Shown piece by piece: positions 43,646 through 53,147 of a stretch of 64,000 bases of DNA (position 1 is its first letter; each line of letters starts with the position of its first letter). This stretch comes from Pseudomonas yamanorum. Its GTDB lineage: Bacteria; Pseudomonadota; Gammaproteobacteria; Pseudomonadales; Pseudomonadaceae. Under the pieces are notes generated by a model, which saw only the letters and a program-made list of their open reading frames with translations, was not told where the DNA came from and searched no databases. The translations under genes were made by a program, and so were the position numbers. The stretch is taken from NCBI RefSeq assembly GCF_900105735.1, contig NZ_LT629793.1, positions 7,006,001 to 7,070,000 of the forward strand, written 5' to 3'.

Positions 43646-46600
43646 GTCTTGTCCTTGCTATCTAGATTTGATGTCGTGTTCCGACTCTTCAGGCGTGTGT
43701 AAATAAGCTGTTCTAGTCGTTGCAGCGCACGTGTAAGGGTTGATACTTCGTCTTCCAAATAGGCTGTGTTTTTTGATTTGGCGCTAGCTTCAATCGCTAT
43801 GCAAGCATCTACAACCTCATTTGCATCGACATACTGGGCCGCGCCCTTGATACGGTGAGCGAGGCTGGCCAAGCCTGGTAGATTTTGCTCTTCGAGATAA
43901 ATTGATATTTTTTCGGCATCGAGTCTATTGGTATAAATGAGCTCCTCAAAAAAAGCATCATCTTTCGTAAAATTTTTGTTTTCAAAGTCCGTATCAGCTG
44001 TAATTAACCTGTTTTCCGAAGACTGCGATACCTGTGTTCTATCACCGAAGATCCGGCTGATCTGGCGATTTATTTCTTCAAGTGTAATTGGTTTGAATAG
44101 ACATTCGGTCATGCCAGCCTTTTTACAAGCAACAATCATCTCTGACTGTGCGTTAGCGGTCAGTCCCAGAATAGGAATGCGAGATTCAGCAAGGTTACTT
44201 TCTACTTTACGCAGCATGCGAGTAAAATCCAGGCCGTCGATTCTAGGCATATTACAGTCTGTGATAATAAGATCGTATGGCGTCTTGGCGTTGCGCCATA
44301 ATGAGAAAGCCATTTCACCATCCTCGGCAGCATCAACTGTATGCCCCGAGAACTCCAGCTGTCTGGAGAGGAGCAGCCGGTTTGCGGAATGGTCATCAGC
44401 AATCAGAATATGCAGGCGAGCTAGCTGATGTTCATTTAACGTTGCAGGCGCATAAAGCTCCGACTTGTTAGATAGTCGTGCGCTGAAGCTTAGCCCGAAC
44501 GTTGAGCCCGCACCGAGTTCACTTTCGACCTCTATGGAGCTTGACATTAATGCCGCTAAGCGTTGCGAAATACTAAGCCCAAGCCCTGTGCCTCGATCTG
44601 CCATACTTTGATTACCCACCTGGACAAATGGTTCGAAGATGGCCTCCTGTTGCTCATCGCTCATACCAGGCCCTGTATCGGTGACCTCAACGGTGTAACG
44701 TCTCGACTGGGCGTCAGAGATATTGATGTCTTGAAAAATAGACAGTTCAACATTACCAGATTTCGTGAATTTTATAGCGTTACTCAGTAAGTTAGAGACA
44801 ATTTGCTTGAGCATAAGCGAGTCTACAAGGACGTAAGGATCCTGCACTTCAATAATTAGCATTATTTCAAGGCCTTTTTTCTTCGCGCTCTGCTCAAATA
44901 AAGTAAAAACGGACTCAATCAGTTCAGCTATATTGGTTGCTTGAAGGGATGATGTTATTGCTCCTGCCTCTATTTTTGATAAGTCCAGTATATCCCCGAC
45001 TAAAGCTAGAAGTGATTGTGCTGACTCATGAGCGATTTGCAGATATTCCTTAGCTTGCTCTTTATCATCGCTTCGATATTGTAATAACTCAAGAAGACCG
45101 GTAATAGCATTCATGGGCGTCCTGATTTCGTGGCTCATACTGGCTAGGAAAACTGATTTTGAACGGCTCGCCGCATCTGCTATTTCTTTAGCTTTAATTA
45201 TATCCAGCAGTAAGCGCTCTCGTTCAGTGATGTCGAGCCAGCCTCCGATAATACCAACGTGTTCACCGGCAGAGTTTCGGAATGGTAGTGTCCAGTGGTA
45301 AATTTGATAAGGAAGTCCTTGTACAAAGACTTCCAGGTTTGCAAAAGTTGGTTTTCCGTCAATGAGCGTCTGCTTGTATAATGAGTGATACGACTCCGTG
45401 ATTTCGGAGGTCATGATAGGGCTTTCATTTAAAGTTTTGCCTATTACTTCTTTGCGATCTGTTTTTAAGAAGTCCAGATAAGCGTCGTTGCACTGTAAAA
45501 GACGCCCATGTTTGTCACGTACGTACTGTGCGACGGGAGATCCATCCACCAGGGTTCGGGTGAATTCAAGTTGATCACTTAGCGCTAACTCCGCCTTTTT
45601 TCTTTGATTGATTTGTTTGCGAAGATAGACGTTCCAAGCAATGAACAGAAGAGCTATTGCGACTGTAATCCCGACTGAATTGTATACAAAGCTCCGGTAA
45701 TTGCTCCAAGAACTGGCCGGTGTTGGATTTGATCGTGTACGCCAGCGTTCAACTATACGTGAAAGCTCCTCTGGGGGGATGTCCATCATTGCTTTATTAA
45801 TAATACTCAATAATAGTGGCTCATCTTGCCGTGTGGCCATGGCGATATGGGCCGTCCGAGCCCCAACATTAGAGTTTATACGCATGCTATCTTTAAAAAA
45901 ATTTTCAATAAAATACTCTGCGCTGATTTGAGTATTAACGGTTCCATCTACCTTGCCTGTAGATAATAGCTCAATTCCGTTCGCAGCGTCGCCAGTACGC
46001 ACAAGCTTGATCTTTGGGAACTCCATACTCAGCCACGGTATGAGTGGATTTCCTTCAGGGATCGCTAAGCTTTTTCCATTCAGATCCTCCAGCGATAAAA
46101 GTGGTGGATCATCTATCTTCGAAGCAATGACGAAAGGGCTTGCTAAATAAGGTCTGCTAAACAACATGGTTTCTTTACGATTCTCGCCCACCGCCAAGGC
46201 TCCAATCAAATCCGCTTGGTTGCTATTAAGCATATCTACAGCGGTGATGATACTGTCCGCTGGTATCACCGTGAATATTAACCCTGATCGTTTCTGAATA
46301 TGACTTAGCACATCTGCGCCTAAGCCATGAAGTACCAGTTTTTCATCGAAAAAAGTAATAGGTGCATATGTGCCATTCACCACAACACGGACGTGTTTGT
46401 TGGCATTGAGCCAGATTTTCTCAGGATGAGTAAGTGCCAAAGGATTTGCTCTTTCAACATGTTGAGCGCCCATTCTCCACCTTGATGCGATGCGCATCCT
46501 CCGTGCGAGAGGTAGGGAAACTAATACTTGATTGATACCGTCCAGTAACGCAAGGTTATCAGCGCTCACTGCAAAGCTGGCGTTAAATGAAGGAGTTCGG

Positions 46601-47436
46601 GATAGAGAACCGGCGGTAGCTTTGTTCAGATATGCTCGATTGATCAAGTATTCGGCTGAGGCAAGATCGCTCCAGAGGACATCAACCTGACCATATACCA
46701 ATGCTGCAACCGCATTTTGCGGGGTGTTGTAGTGCACGATCTGCGCATGTGGGTACAGAATTTTAACTCTAGCGACGACTTGAGCATCCGCAGCGATACC
46801 CAATCTTCGTCCAGCTAAATCACCCGAGGTGTCTAAGACATCGCTTGGACGTTTTAAAATTACACTCTGATTAAGAAAGTAGGGAAGAGATGTAAGGATA
46901 TCCGATCTCGTATGTGCATCATCAGTATAGAGTGCCAGCATTTCGACCTGACCTTGGAGCAGAGCCTGTTCTGCTTCCACTTGGCTGGCAAAACGGAATA
47001 TAGCCAGTGGGATATTTAAGCTTTGTGAGAGGACGCCTAAATAGTCAGCACTTATGCCTTCAAATCCATCAGCTTGGTACTGAAGGTCGAACGGAGGGTA
47101 GGGGTCTGTGCCCCATACCGCGACCCTTATGCGCCTATGATTTTCGAGCCAGTTTAGGGTAGCTGGCGAGAGGTCGGCAGCAGCAGGTATTACAGGCGTT
47201 CGGACGATCAACCGAAGAGCATCGAGCTCGGCTAGCAGGACAGAGCTATGAAGCAAAATGAGGATGAGGCTCAGGGCTCTGAAAAAATAGATGGTCGTAT
47301 CCTCATTTCTATAGGTTTTGGGTTCGCAGGGTATGGCAACCATTCGGCGATAGCCTGAGACTACGCCTAACTTACCGCTGTCCCGGCTAGTTACGTCAGT
47401 GACGTGTCTGCTGAACGCTAGGGGTACTGAAGACAT
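43642..47436 (-). CDS. BvgS-like unorthodox sensor kinase, full length, fimbrial locus II
   Basis: 1264 aa. An N-terminal membrane segment near 50-68 (FFRALSLILILLHSSVLLA) is followed by two periplasmic SBP_bac_3 Venus-flytrap domains (about 85-315 and 330-565; IRVAVWGTDPYPPFDLQYQA and VRVVVNGTYAPITFFDEK). A second membrane helix lies near 580-600, then PAS (about 625-740), HisKA with ASMSHEIRTPMNA (about 768), HATPase, receiver with Asp in LIITDCNMP (about 1057) and HPt with LAHRIKGAAQ (about 1190). All relay residues are present. An alternative start 31 codons later is possible; neither has a good ribosome site. The gene is divergent from the fimbrial operon and AT-richer than the chromosomal genes around the transposon. 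Confidence 0.9.
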   Translation of the reverse strand: MSSVPLAFSRHVTDVTSRDSGKLGVVSGYRRMVAIPCEPKTYRNEDTTIYFFRALSLILILLHSSVLLAELDALRLIVRTPVIPAAADLSPATLNWLENHRRIRVAVWGTDPYPPFDLQYQADGFEGISADYLGVLSQSLNIPLAIFRFASQVEAEQALLQGQVEMLALYTDDAHTRSDILTSLPYFLNQSVILKRPSDVLDTSGDLAGRRLGIAADAQVVARVKILYPHAQIVHYNTPQNAVAALVYGQVDVLWSDLASAEYLINRAYLNKATAGSLSRTPSFNASFAVSADNLALLDGINQVLVSLPLARRMRIASRWRMGAQHVERANPLALTHPEKIWLNANKHVRVVVNGTYAPITFFDEKLVLHGLGADVLSHIQKRSGLIFTVIPADSIITAVDMLNSNQADLIGALAVGENRKETMLFSRPYLASPFVIASKIDDPPLLSLEDLNGKSLAIPEGNPLIPWLSMEFPKIKLVRTGDAANGIELLSTGKVDGTVNTQISAEYFIENFFKDSMRINSNVGARTAHIAMATRQDEPLLLSIINKAMMDIPPEELSRIVERWRTRSNPTPASSWSNYRSFVYNSVGITVAIALLFIAWNVYLRKQINQRKKAELALSDQLEFTRTLVDGSPVAQYVRDKHGRLLQCNDAYLDFLKTDRKEVIGKTLNESPIMTSEITESYHSLYKQTLIDGKPTFANLEVFVQGLPYQIYHWTLPFRNSAGEHVGIIGGWLDITERERLLLDIIKAKEIADAASRSKSVFLASMSHEIRTPMNAITGLLELLQYRSDDKEQAKEYLQIAHESAQSLLALVGDILDLSKIEAGAITSSLQATNIAELIESVFTLFEQSAKKKGLEIMLIIEVQDPYVLVDSLMLKQIVSNLLSNAIKFTKSGNVELSIFQDINISDAQSRRYTVEVTDTGPGMSDEQQEAIFEPFVQVGNQSMADRGTGLGLSISQRLAALMSSSIEVESELGAGSTFGLSFSARLSNKSELYAPATLNEHQLARLHILIADDHSANRLLLSRQLEFSGHTVDAAEDGEMAFSLWRNAKTPYDLIITDCNMPRIDGLDFTRMLRKVESNLAESRIPILGLTANAQSEMIVACKKAGMTECLFKPITLEEINRQISRIFGDRTQVSQSSENRLITADTDFENKNFTKDDAFFEELIYTNRLDAEKISIYLEEQNLPGLASLAHRIKGAAQYVDANEVVDACIAIEASAKSKNTAYLEDEVSTLTRALQRLEQLIYTRLKSRNTTSNLDSKDKT

Positions 47437-47689
47437 CAGCGCGAAGTCCAGCCTATAACCGCGTTGATGGTCGACCGATGCTTTCCAGCATAGTAGAGCC
47501 GATGGAGAACGCTTTATCCAGCATATCGATGCCGCTTAGCAAATTAGCAAACTCGTGTTGGTCGGAAATATGAGGCGCTAAAACGACTTGCACGAAGCCC
47601 CTCTTTGCTTCGAGCCCTCGCTGTGCTTGGCTTTATCTATTGTTGATCACTGATGAAAGACTTGGAGTCCACCACCCATTGATATCTAT

Positions 47690-47709
47690 TTGTAGTCCAT
47701 TTCCTACAA
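47690..47709. promoter_or_regulatory. Dyad TTGTAG-N8-CTACAA containing TTTCCTA, upstream of pilin II
   Basis: Perfect 6-base arms (47690-47695, 47704-47709) embed TTTCCTA (47700-47706), an exact BvgA-type heptad by memory. It lies 119 bp before the pilin start in the 47437-47827 gap. That gap also holds a minus-strand frame of about 59 codons (about 47449-47620) with no start or family that I can support. Confidence 0.4.
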
Positions 47710-47827
47710 GCTTTGTGGTCGAATCCCTCCTCAGTTCGCCTAGAGGCCTACAGATGAATGAAGGGTATGACTTTATCTTATTCCTACCTGCAGATCGCAG
47801 GCAAATTCATCTTTATGAGACCCACAC

Positions 47828-48406
47828 ATGAAACAGATTTCGCTTATCGCCCTCGCTATGGCCGCCGCTGTTTCCAGCAATGCATTTGCTGAGACCGGTA
47901 CCCTGACTTTCACTGGTAACCTGAACACTTCGACCTGTACCGTAACTCCTGGCGGTTCTGCTGGTTCAGGTGGTAGCGCAGGCGTTATCGATGTTGCCAT
48001 GGGTGATGTGTCGTTCGCGGATCTGGGAACAGTTGCTGGTGATGGCAGTGTGGGCGCGTCCTTTACTCCTATCGACCTTGGGCTCGAATGCTCTGAGGCC
48101 ACAGGCAAAACCTCGGTGGTAATGAGCTTCGATCCGGCGAGCGGTAGCGGTCTTGATGCTTCTGATAACCGACTTCTGAGCCTTGCATCTGGCGGTGCGA
48201 CCGGTGCTGGTATTGCGCTCATCAATTCCAACAACAAAATTATCGATTTGGGCGCTGGAGAAGAAATTAAGGCACCTCTAACCGTTGACGGCAGCGGTGA
48301 GGGTACTGCAGATTTTGCCTTGCGTGCCACATATGTAAGTAATGGTGGAACTGAAGCTGCTGGTGTTGCCAACGCAAGCCTGCCGTTTCTGCTGACCTAC
48401 GAGTAA
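47828..48406 (+). CDS. Fimbrial major subunit, locus II
   Basis: 192-aa precursor; signal peptide MKQISLIALAMAAAVSSNAF, AE. The mature part starts TGTLTFTGNLNTSTCTV with the first Cys, the second Cys in LGLECSEA, a Gly/Ser-rich loop (GGSAGSGGSAG) and the pilin-type ending ANASLPFLLTYE. It is more distant from the two locus I pilins than they are from each other. It is the first gene of the transposon-borne fimbrial operon, and there is only one pilin here. Confidence 0.85.
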   Translation: MKQISLIALAMAAAVSSNAFAETGTLTFTGNLNTSTCTVTPGGSAGSGGSAGVIDVAMGDVSFADLGTVAGDGSVGASFTPIDLGLECSEATGKTSVVMSFDPASGSGLDASDNRLLSLASGGATGAGIALINSNNKIIDLGAGEEIKAPLTVDGSGEGTADFALRATYVSNGGTEAAGVANASLPFLLTYE

Positions 48407-48433
48407 CACCATAACGGCGAGCATTTAACGCTT

Positions 48434-48470
48434 CCCATCTATGTGAATCAACGGTTTGAACATAAATGGG
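48434..48470 (+). promoter_or_regulatory. Intercistronic hairpin after pilin II
   Basis: CCCAT-C-TATGT (48434-48444) pairs with ACATA-A-ATGGG (48460-48470), giving ten base pairs with one mismatch. No T-run follows. It mirrors the stem after the pilin genes of locus I and probably sets a pilin-rich mRNA ratio. Confidence 0.5.
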
Positions 48471-48555
48471 GGGCGGCTCTTCTCACCTTGGTAGTACGTT
48501 ATGTCCTGCTGTCCGAGGTAAAATTTTAGAGCGTTAAGATCTGGGTGATACTCTA

Positions 48556-49545
48556 ATGAAGCTTCTTGCTCTTGCGGTACTTACGAGTACCGCGATGTGC
48601 TCTGAGGCCTTCGCTGATATAGGCGAGAATCCTTGTCAGTTCGGGCCAATAACTATTACTAACAATTTTATCGATGATATTTCTGGCGCTCCTTTGGGCT
48701 CAGAAATTGGTACTGTTGATTTCGATATTACTATTGAAAGCTGTGCCTTAGGGGGCGGAGTACCTGGGGGCGGAGGCTTCTACTTAGCTGGACAACCTTC
48801 ACCTGGGTACCCAAATTGGTGCTCCACCACTATTGATAGCGTGAAAATTTCCTCAGGCAAGTGGGGGGGGAACGGGAGCTGTAGCTATAATCATTCACAG
48901 CTCGGCTCGATTGGCCCAGGGCTAGGGGACTTTTATTTCGAACAGACGTCCTATCCACTGAGATATACCCGTCAGCTAGTTTATAAAAAAGTCGCTGAAA
49001 TCCCTGTCGGCGTAACTCAGCTTAATTTGCACGATCCAAGGCTGATGTTTGGCTTTGGGCCGAATGGTAGTTCGTATACCGGATTGGTTTCAAATCTTGC
49101 GACATTCCCTAGTGGCGAAGTGGTTGGAACGAGATGTTCACTATCCTCAAGCGTCATACCGGTTGATTTTGGACAGATAAGTAGTTCTGGGGCATCCAGA
49201 GAATTCGAGATTGCATTTGGTGACTGTAGTGGTCGAGAGGATGCAGTTTCCTTCAATAATGCTGTGAGTGTGGAATTTAGCTCGGAGAATATACGAGCAG
49301 ATGGCACGGCTCTATTGAATTGTAACGCCGCAGACTGTGCTAAAGGCATCCAAATTGGGCTGAAAGATAGTAGTGGACGGGATATTAATTTATTGTCGGG
49401 GATAAAGCTATCCAGCAATAATCCATCAATCAGTGATGACGGATTGATCCATACATTTATCGCTGAGGTGGAAGCTCGGGTGGATGAGGCTATAGAAGTT
49501 GGTAAAATTGATACACAGCTAGTGTTTGAAACTGTTGTGGAGTGA
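48556..49545 (+). CDS. Two-domain fimbrial tip adhesin, locus II
   Basis: 329-aa precursor with a signal peptide (MKLLALAVLTSTAMCSEAFA). The N-terminal domain (about 22-185) has four cysteines and a Gly-rich loop (ALGGGVPGGGGF), as expected of a binding domain. The C-terminal pilin-like domain (about 195-329) has TRCSLSSSVIPVDFGQISSS, ASREFEIAFGDC and the end strand IDTQLVFETVVE. It resembles the locus I adhesin in layout but not in detail, so ligand choice probably differs. In this operon it comes second, not last. Confidence 0.75.
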   Translation: MKLLALAVLTSTAMCSEAFADIGENPCQFGPITITNNFIDDISGAPLGSEIGTVDFDITIESCALGGGVPGGGGFYLAGQPSPGYPNWCSTTIDSVKISSGKWGGNGSCSYNHSQLGSIGPGLGDFYFEQTSYPLRYTRQLVYKKVAEIPVGVTQLNLHDPRLMFGFGPNGSSYTGLVSNLATFPSGEVVGTRCSLSSSVIPVDFGQISSSGASREFEIAFGDCSGREDAVSFNNAVSVEFSSENIRADGTALLNCNAADCAKGIQIGLKDSSGRDINLLSGIKLSSNNPSISDDGLIHTFIAEVEARVDEAIEVGKIDTQLVFETVVE

Positions 49546-49606
49546 TTCTGATCGCGGTATCTATTAACTTCCGCGATGCATGTGTGTTCAAGAGGGTAGC
49601 TATAGT

Positions 49607-50338
49607 ATGCGAATATATATAAAAATCTTAACGGTTGGTATTTTCGTGCTTGCATCCCAAGCGCATGCTGGCATTTCGTTGAGTCAAACTCGGTTGGTTT
49701 TCGAGGCTGAGAATAAAGAAGAAAACCTCACTGTCCGCAATGAGTCGGATCAGCCAATTCTCGTACAGTCTTGGTTGGATGGGGGTAAGGCGGAAGACAA
49801 AGCGGTGCCATTTGCAGTCACACCACCGCTTACAAAGCTTGGTGCAAAAGGTCAACAACTGCTGCGGCTGCTCTACAAAGGCAGCGGTCTGCCTCAAGAT
49901 AGAGAGTCAGTGGTATGGCTAAACGTACAGGAAATTCCTGCGAAGAGTGATGCAGCGAACACATTGCAAATTGCAGTACGTCAACGAATTAAAGTGTTCT
50001 ATCGCCCGTCTGATCTTACGGGTAGCGTAGCAGACGCACCGTCAAGTCTGCAGTGGCTGCTGGAAAAAGATGGTAAGTCCATTAGTGTGCATAACCCTAG
50101 CGCCTACCATGTTTCAACACTGCAGATTTACTTGGGTTCCGGTTCGGTAAAAACCTTGGTCAGTGATCGACGCATGTTTGCGCCGGGTGAAAAGGCCTCT
50201 CTTCCAGTTCCTGGTGAGTTCACGGGTGGCGGCACAACATTGAGCTTTTTAAGCATTAATGATTGGGGAGGGCAGCAAGCATTCGGTGCGTCGTTGCAAC
50301 CAAATGTCTCTACCCCGGCTGCATTAATAAATAAATAA
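49607..50338 (+). CDS. Periplasmic fimbrial chaperone, locus II
   Basis: The ATG at 49607 (MRIYIKILTVGIFVLASQAH) has AGAGGG upstream and opens a signal peptide. The 243-aa product shows PapD-type strands: ISLSQTRLVFEAENKEENLT, QPILVQSWLDGG, ESVVWLNVQEIPAK and VRQRIKVFYRPSDL. It follows the adhesin gene by 61 bp and precedes the usher. Confidence 0.88.
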   Translation: MRIYIKILTVGIFVLASQAHAGISLSQTRLVFEAENKEENLTVRNESDQPILVQSWLDGGKAEDKAVPFAVTPPLTKLGAKGQQLLRLLYKGSGLPQDRESVVWLNVQEIPAKSDAANTLQIAVRQRIKVFYRPSDLTGSVADAPSSLQWLLEKDGKSISVHNPSAYHVSTLQIYLGSGSVKTLVSDRRMFAPGEKASLPVPGEFTGGGTTLSFLSINDWGGQQAFGASLQPNVSTPAALINK

Positions 50339-50431
50339 AATCTTCCCTGTAAGCTCAAGTAAAGCGCCGATTGATACTCGGTGCCAAGGGGCTTTCTTGT
50401 CTCAAAAATAGCTGAATTCAGGTTGATAACC

Positions 50432-52987
50432 ATGCGCAAAGTAACGCAATCATCCAATGTTAATCGGAGTATCCCCCATTGGAGATTATCTCGGCTATCT
50501 CTCGCCATCACTCTTGGGTTTTCCGGCCAGGCATTTGCAGAGAGCGAAGTAAAAAAAGACTTCCCGTTATTAGCATATAATATGGCATTTGTGCACGGGC
50601 TTGGCGAGCCAGAAGACCTCAAGCAGTTTATTGAGGGTAATAGTGTCATGCCCGGTACATATCGACTTGACGTCTATGCCAATCGATCATTGATTGCTCG
50701 TCAAGATATTACGTTCGAGCGCTCATCAGATGGAGAGGTGCGCCCTTGTCTGACCTACGAGATGCTGAAAAATTTTGGGATCGACATGGACAGCTTGAAG
50801 GAGTCAGGAAAACTTGACCCTGAAATGTCGCAAAGCGCTTGCATTGATTTGAAGAGCGTAATTCCTGAGGCGAATATTGAGTACGAGCAAAATTTACTCC
50901 GGCTGCACATCAATGTTCCCCAGGCGAGCATGACGCGATCATCTCGTGGCTACATTAATCCGGAACTTTGGGATGAAGGAGTTTCAGCCGCGTTCAGTAA
51001 CTACAGCTTGAACACGGGGCGTCGCAATACCGATAGCGGGACAACAGATTCATTAAGTTTGAATATGCGAAATGGCATCAACGTAGGGCCATGGCGTTTG
51101 CGTAACGAGTCAACGTATACAGATAACAGTAACCGCAGCGGTGAATTTTCTAGTAACCGGAACTATGCTCAGCGCGATATCACCAGTTTGAAGAGTCAAC
51201 TAACGCTGGGCGAAACATATTCCGACGCTGATATTTTTGACAGTGTCCGTTTCCGAGGCGTCTCGCTAGGTTCAGATCAAGCGATGCTGCCTGAGAGTGA
51301 GCGTGGATATGCTCCTGTTGTGCGTGGTGTGGCTAACAGTAATGCGAGCGTGGAGGTCAAACAAAATGGCTATGTCATTTATAGCACCTACGTTTCTGCA
51401 GGGCCTTTTGAGATTACAGATATCTATCCAAGTGGTTCGAATGGTGATCTAGAAATCTCCATTACTGAGGCCGATGGTCAAGTTCGTACATTTACTCAAA
51501 CCTTTGCATCGCTACCAGTAATGACTCGGAAAGGAAATTTTCGTTATAGCCTCGATGTAGGACAATACGATTCGTTTCGAGATGAGAATGAGCAGCCTTT
51601 GTTTGGTACCGGGAATCTGGTTTACGGTCTTACAGATGACGTGACGGTTTTCGGCGGCCTGATGGCTAGTGATGGTTACAGTGCTGTTAATGGTGGTGCG
51701 GGCTTTAATACACGGTTAGGAGCTCTCTCTGTTGATGCCACACAATCTCAAAGCGATAGTAAGCAGGGCGATAACAAAGGTCAGAGTATCCGTTTCCTTT
51801 ACAGTAAAACGGTTCCGGACACAAATACTACTTTCACTTTGGCGGGTTACCGTTATTCGACAGAGGGCTATAGAACACTTGACGAACACGTGGATAGTAA
51901 CAGCCTGGACATTGGAGACCGTCCGACCGGACGGGCGCGTTCGAAATTCAATTTGACGGTGAATCAGCGCCTTGGTCTTCGCGAAGGTACCGTATATCTC
52001 TCGGCCTCCGATCAAGACTATTGGAATCTTTCCGGACGAACTCGTACTTTACAAGCAGGTTACAGTGGTGCGTGGGATAAACTTAATTATTCCCTAAACG
52101 TTACTCACAGCCGTTATGCAGACAACTACTCTCATCGGTACGGCCAGAATTCCGGTAAAGATCGGGATACACAAGTTACCTTGAGTGTATCGTTTCCCTT
52201 GGGTGATGAAGCACGATCATCCCGCGTCAGTTTCAATGCGACCCATGATAAGACTGGAACGGGTACGCGAGGCAATGTCAGTGGTTACGTCGCTGGTCGC
52301 GACGACGTCAATTACCTGGTCGGTGCGGGCCGTACTGCATCAGGCGAAAGTAGTGGTGAGGCCAGTATCACTGCTAAGACTCCGTACGCCACCGTTGGAG
52401 CCGGTTATAGTCAAGGGTCTAGTTACGATAATGTTACGTTGAGCGCCCGTGGTTCTGTCGTCGCGCATGGTGGCGGCATTAACTTTGGTCAACCTATTGG
52501 GGAGACGTTTGCGCTAGCCGAGGTTGAAGACACACCAGGAGTACAAGTGGGCAATTATGCTGGTGTTAGAACTGGCGGCAATGGATACGCGATCATCCCG
52601 AATGCTCAGCCTTACCGCACCAACTGGGTGAACTTGAACACTCGTGATCTCGGCGCAGATATCGAGTTGGAAACAACCAGTCAGCAGATAATTCCAAGAC
52701 GCGGCTCTATAACAAAAGCAAAATTCAAGGCGAAATCAGGTATACGCCTTGAGGCAGTGTTCAACTCACTCAGCGGATCTAAAGTCCCTTTTGGTGCAGT
52801 TGTAGAGAACGAAGAGGGGCAGCAGTTGGCCATTGTCGATCCGAGACAAACAGCATTGGTACTTTTAGAGAAGCCCGAAGGTGAGTTGAAGGTAAAATGG
52901 GGTAAACAGAGCTGTATGGCAGCTTACTCACTTACCGATCTGAAGTCTGGTGAAAACTATCAGACGCAAACATTAAGCTGTAAATAA
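50432..52987 (+). CDS. Fimbrial outer-membrane usher, locus II (intact)
   Basis: The ATG at 50432 is used since MRKVTQSSNVNRSIPHW opens a signal peptide ending QAFA; AGG lies 9 bases before it. The 851-aa protein keeps all usher regions: N-terminal domain (GNSVMPGTYRLDVYANRS), barrel (RGYINPELWDEGVSAAFSNY, RGVSLGSDQAMLPESERGYA), plug, and two C-terminal domains (PFGAVVENEEGQQLAIV) with a closing Cys pair region (KQSCMAAYSL). It has no frame break, unlike its resident counterpart at 6209-8765. It should form the secretion pore for locus II fimbriae. Confidence 0.92.
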   Translation: MRKVTQSSNVNRSIPHWRLSRLSLAITLGFSGQAFAESEVKKDFPLLAYNMAFVHGLGEPEDLKQFIEGNSVMPGTYRLDVYANRSLIARQDITFERSSDGEVRPCLTYEMLKNFGIDMDSLKESGKLDPEMSQSACIDLKSVIPEANIEYEQNLLRLHINVPQASMTRSSRGYINPELWDEGVSAAFSNYSLNTGRRNTDSGTTDSLSLNMRNGINVGPWRLRNESTYTDNSNRSGEFSSNRNYAQRDITSLKSQLTLGETYSDADIFDSVRFRGVSLGSDQAMLPESERGYAPVVRGVANSNASVEVKQNGYVIYSTYVSAGPFEITDIYPSGSNGDLEISITEADGQVRTFTQTFASLPVMTRKGNFRYSLDVGQYDSFRDENEQPLFGTGNLVYGLTDDVTVFGGLMASDGYSAVNGGAGFNTRLGALSVDATQSQSDSKQGDNKGQSIRFLYSKTVPDTNTTFTLAGYRYSTEGYRTLDEHVDSNSLDIGDRPTGRARSKFNLTVNQRLGLREGTVYLSASDQDYWNLSGRTRTLQAGYSGAWDKLNYSLNVTHSRYADNYSHRYGQNSGKDRDTQVTLSVSFPLGDEARSSRVSFNATHDKTGTGTRGNVSGYVAGRDDVNYLVGAGRTASGESSGEASITAKTPYATVGAGYSQGSSYDNVTLSARGSVVAHGGGINFGQPIGETFALAEVEDTPGVQVGNYAGVRTGGNGYAIIPNAQPYRTNWVNLNTRDLGADIELETTSQQIIPRRGSITKAKFKAKSGIRLEAVFNSLSGSKVPFGAVVENEEGQQLAIVDPRQTALVLLEKPEGELKVKWGKQSCMAAYSLTDLKSGENYQTQTLSCK

Positions 52988-53000
52988 AGTTTCTCCTTTG

Positions 53001-53025
53001 CGCCAGTTCGCTGGCGTATTTTTAT
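53001..53025 (+). terminator. Rho-independent terminator after usher II
   Basis: CGCCAG-TTCG-CTGGCG (53001-53016) forms a six-pair stem with a stable TTCG loop and is followed by TATTTTTATTAT. It lies 13 bp after the usher stop, separating the structural genes from the receiver-like gene at 53148, which needs read-through or its own promoter. Confidence 0.75.
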
Positions 53026-53147
53026 TATATTTCAAATGTTTTAGTTTCAGAATCTTAGTGCTCTTGCCCTCAGTCTCTTCTCAGTTGATTCTTATTTTGG
53101 GAGGTGGGTTGAGAGAGATTGTCCCTCGGTTATGTGAGGTATGGTTG

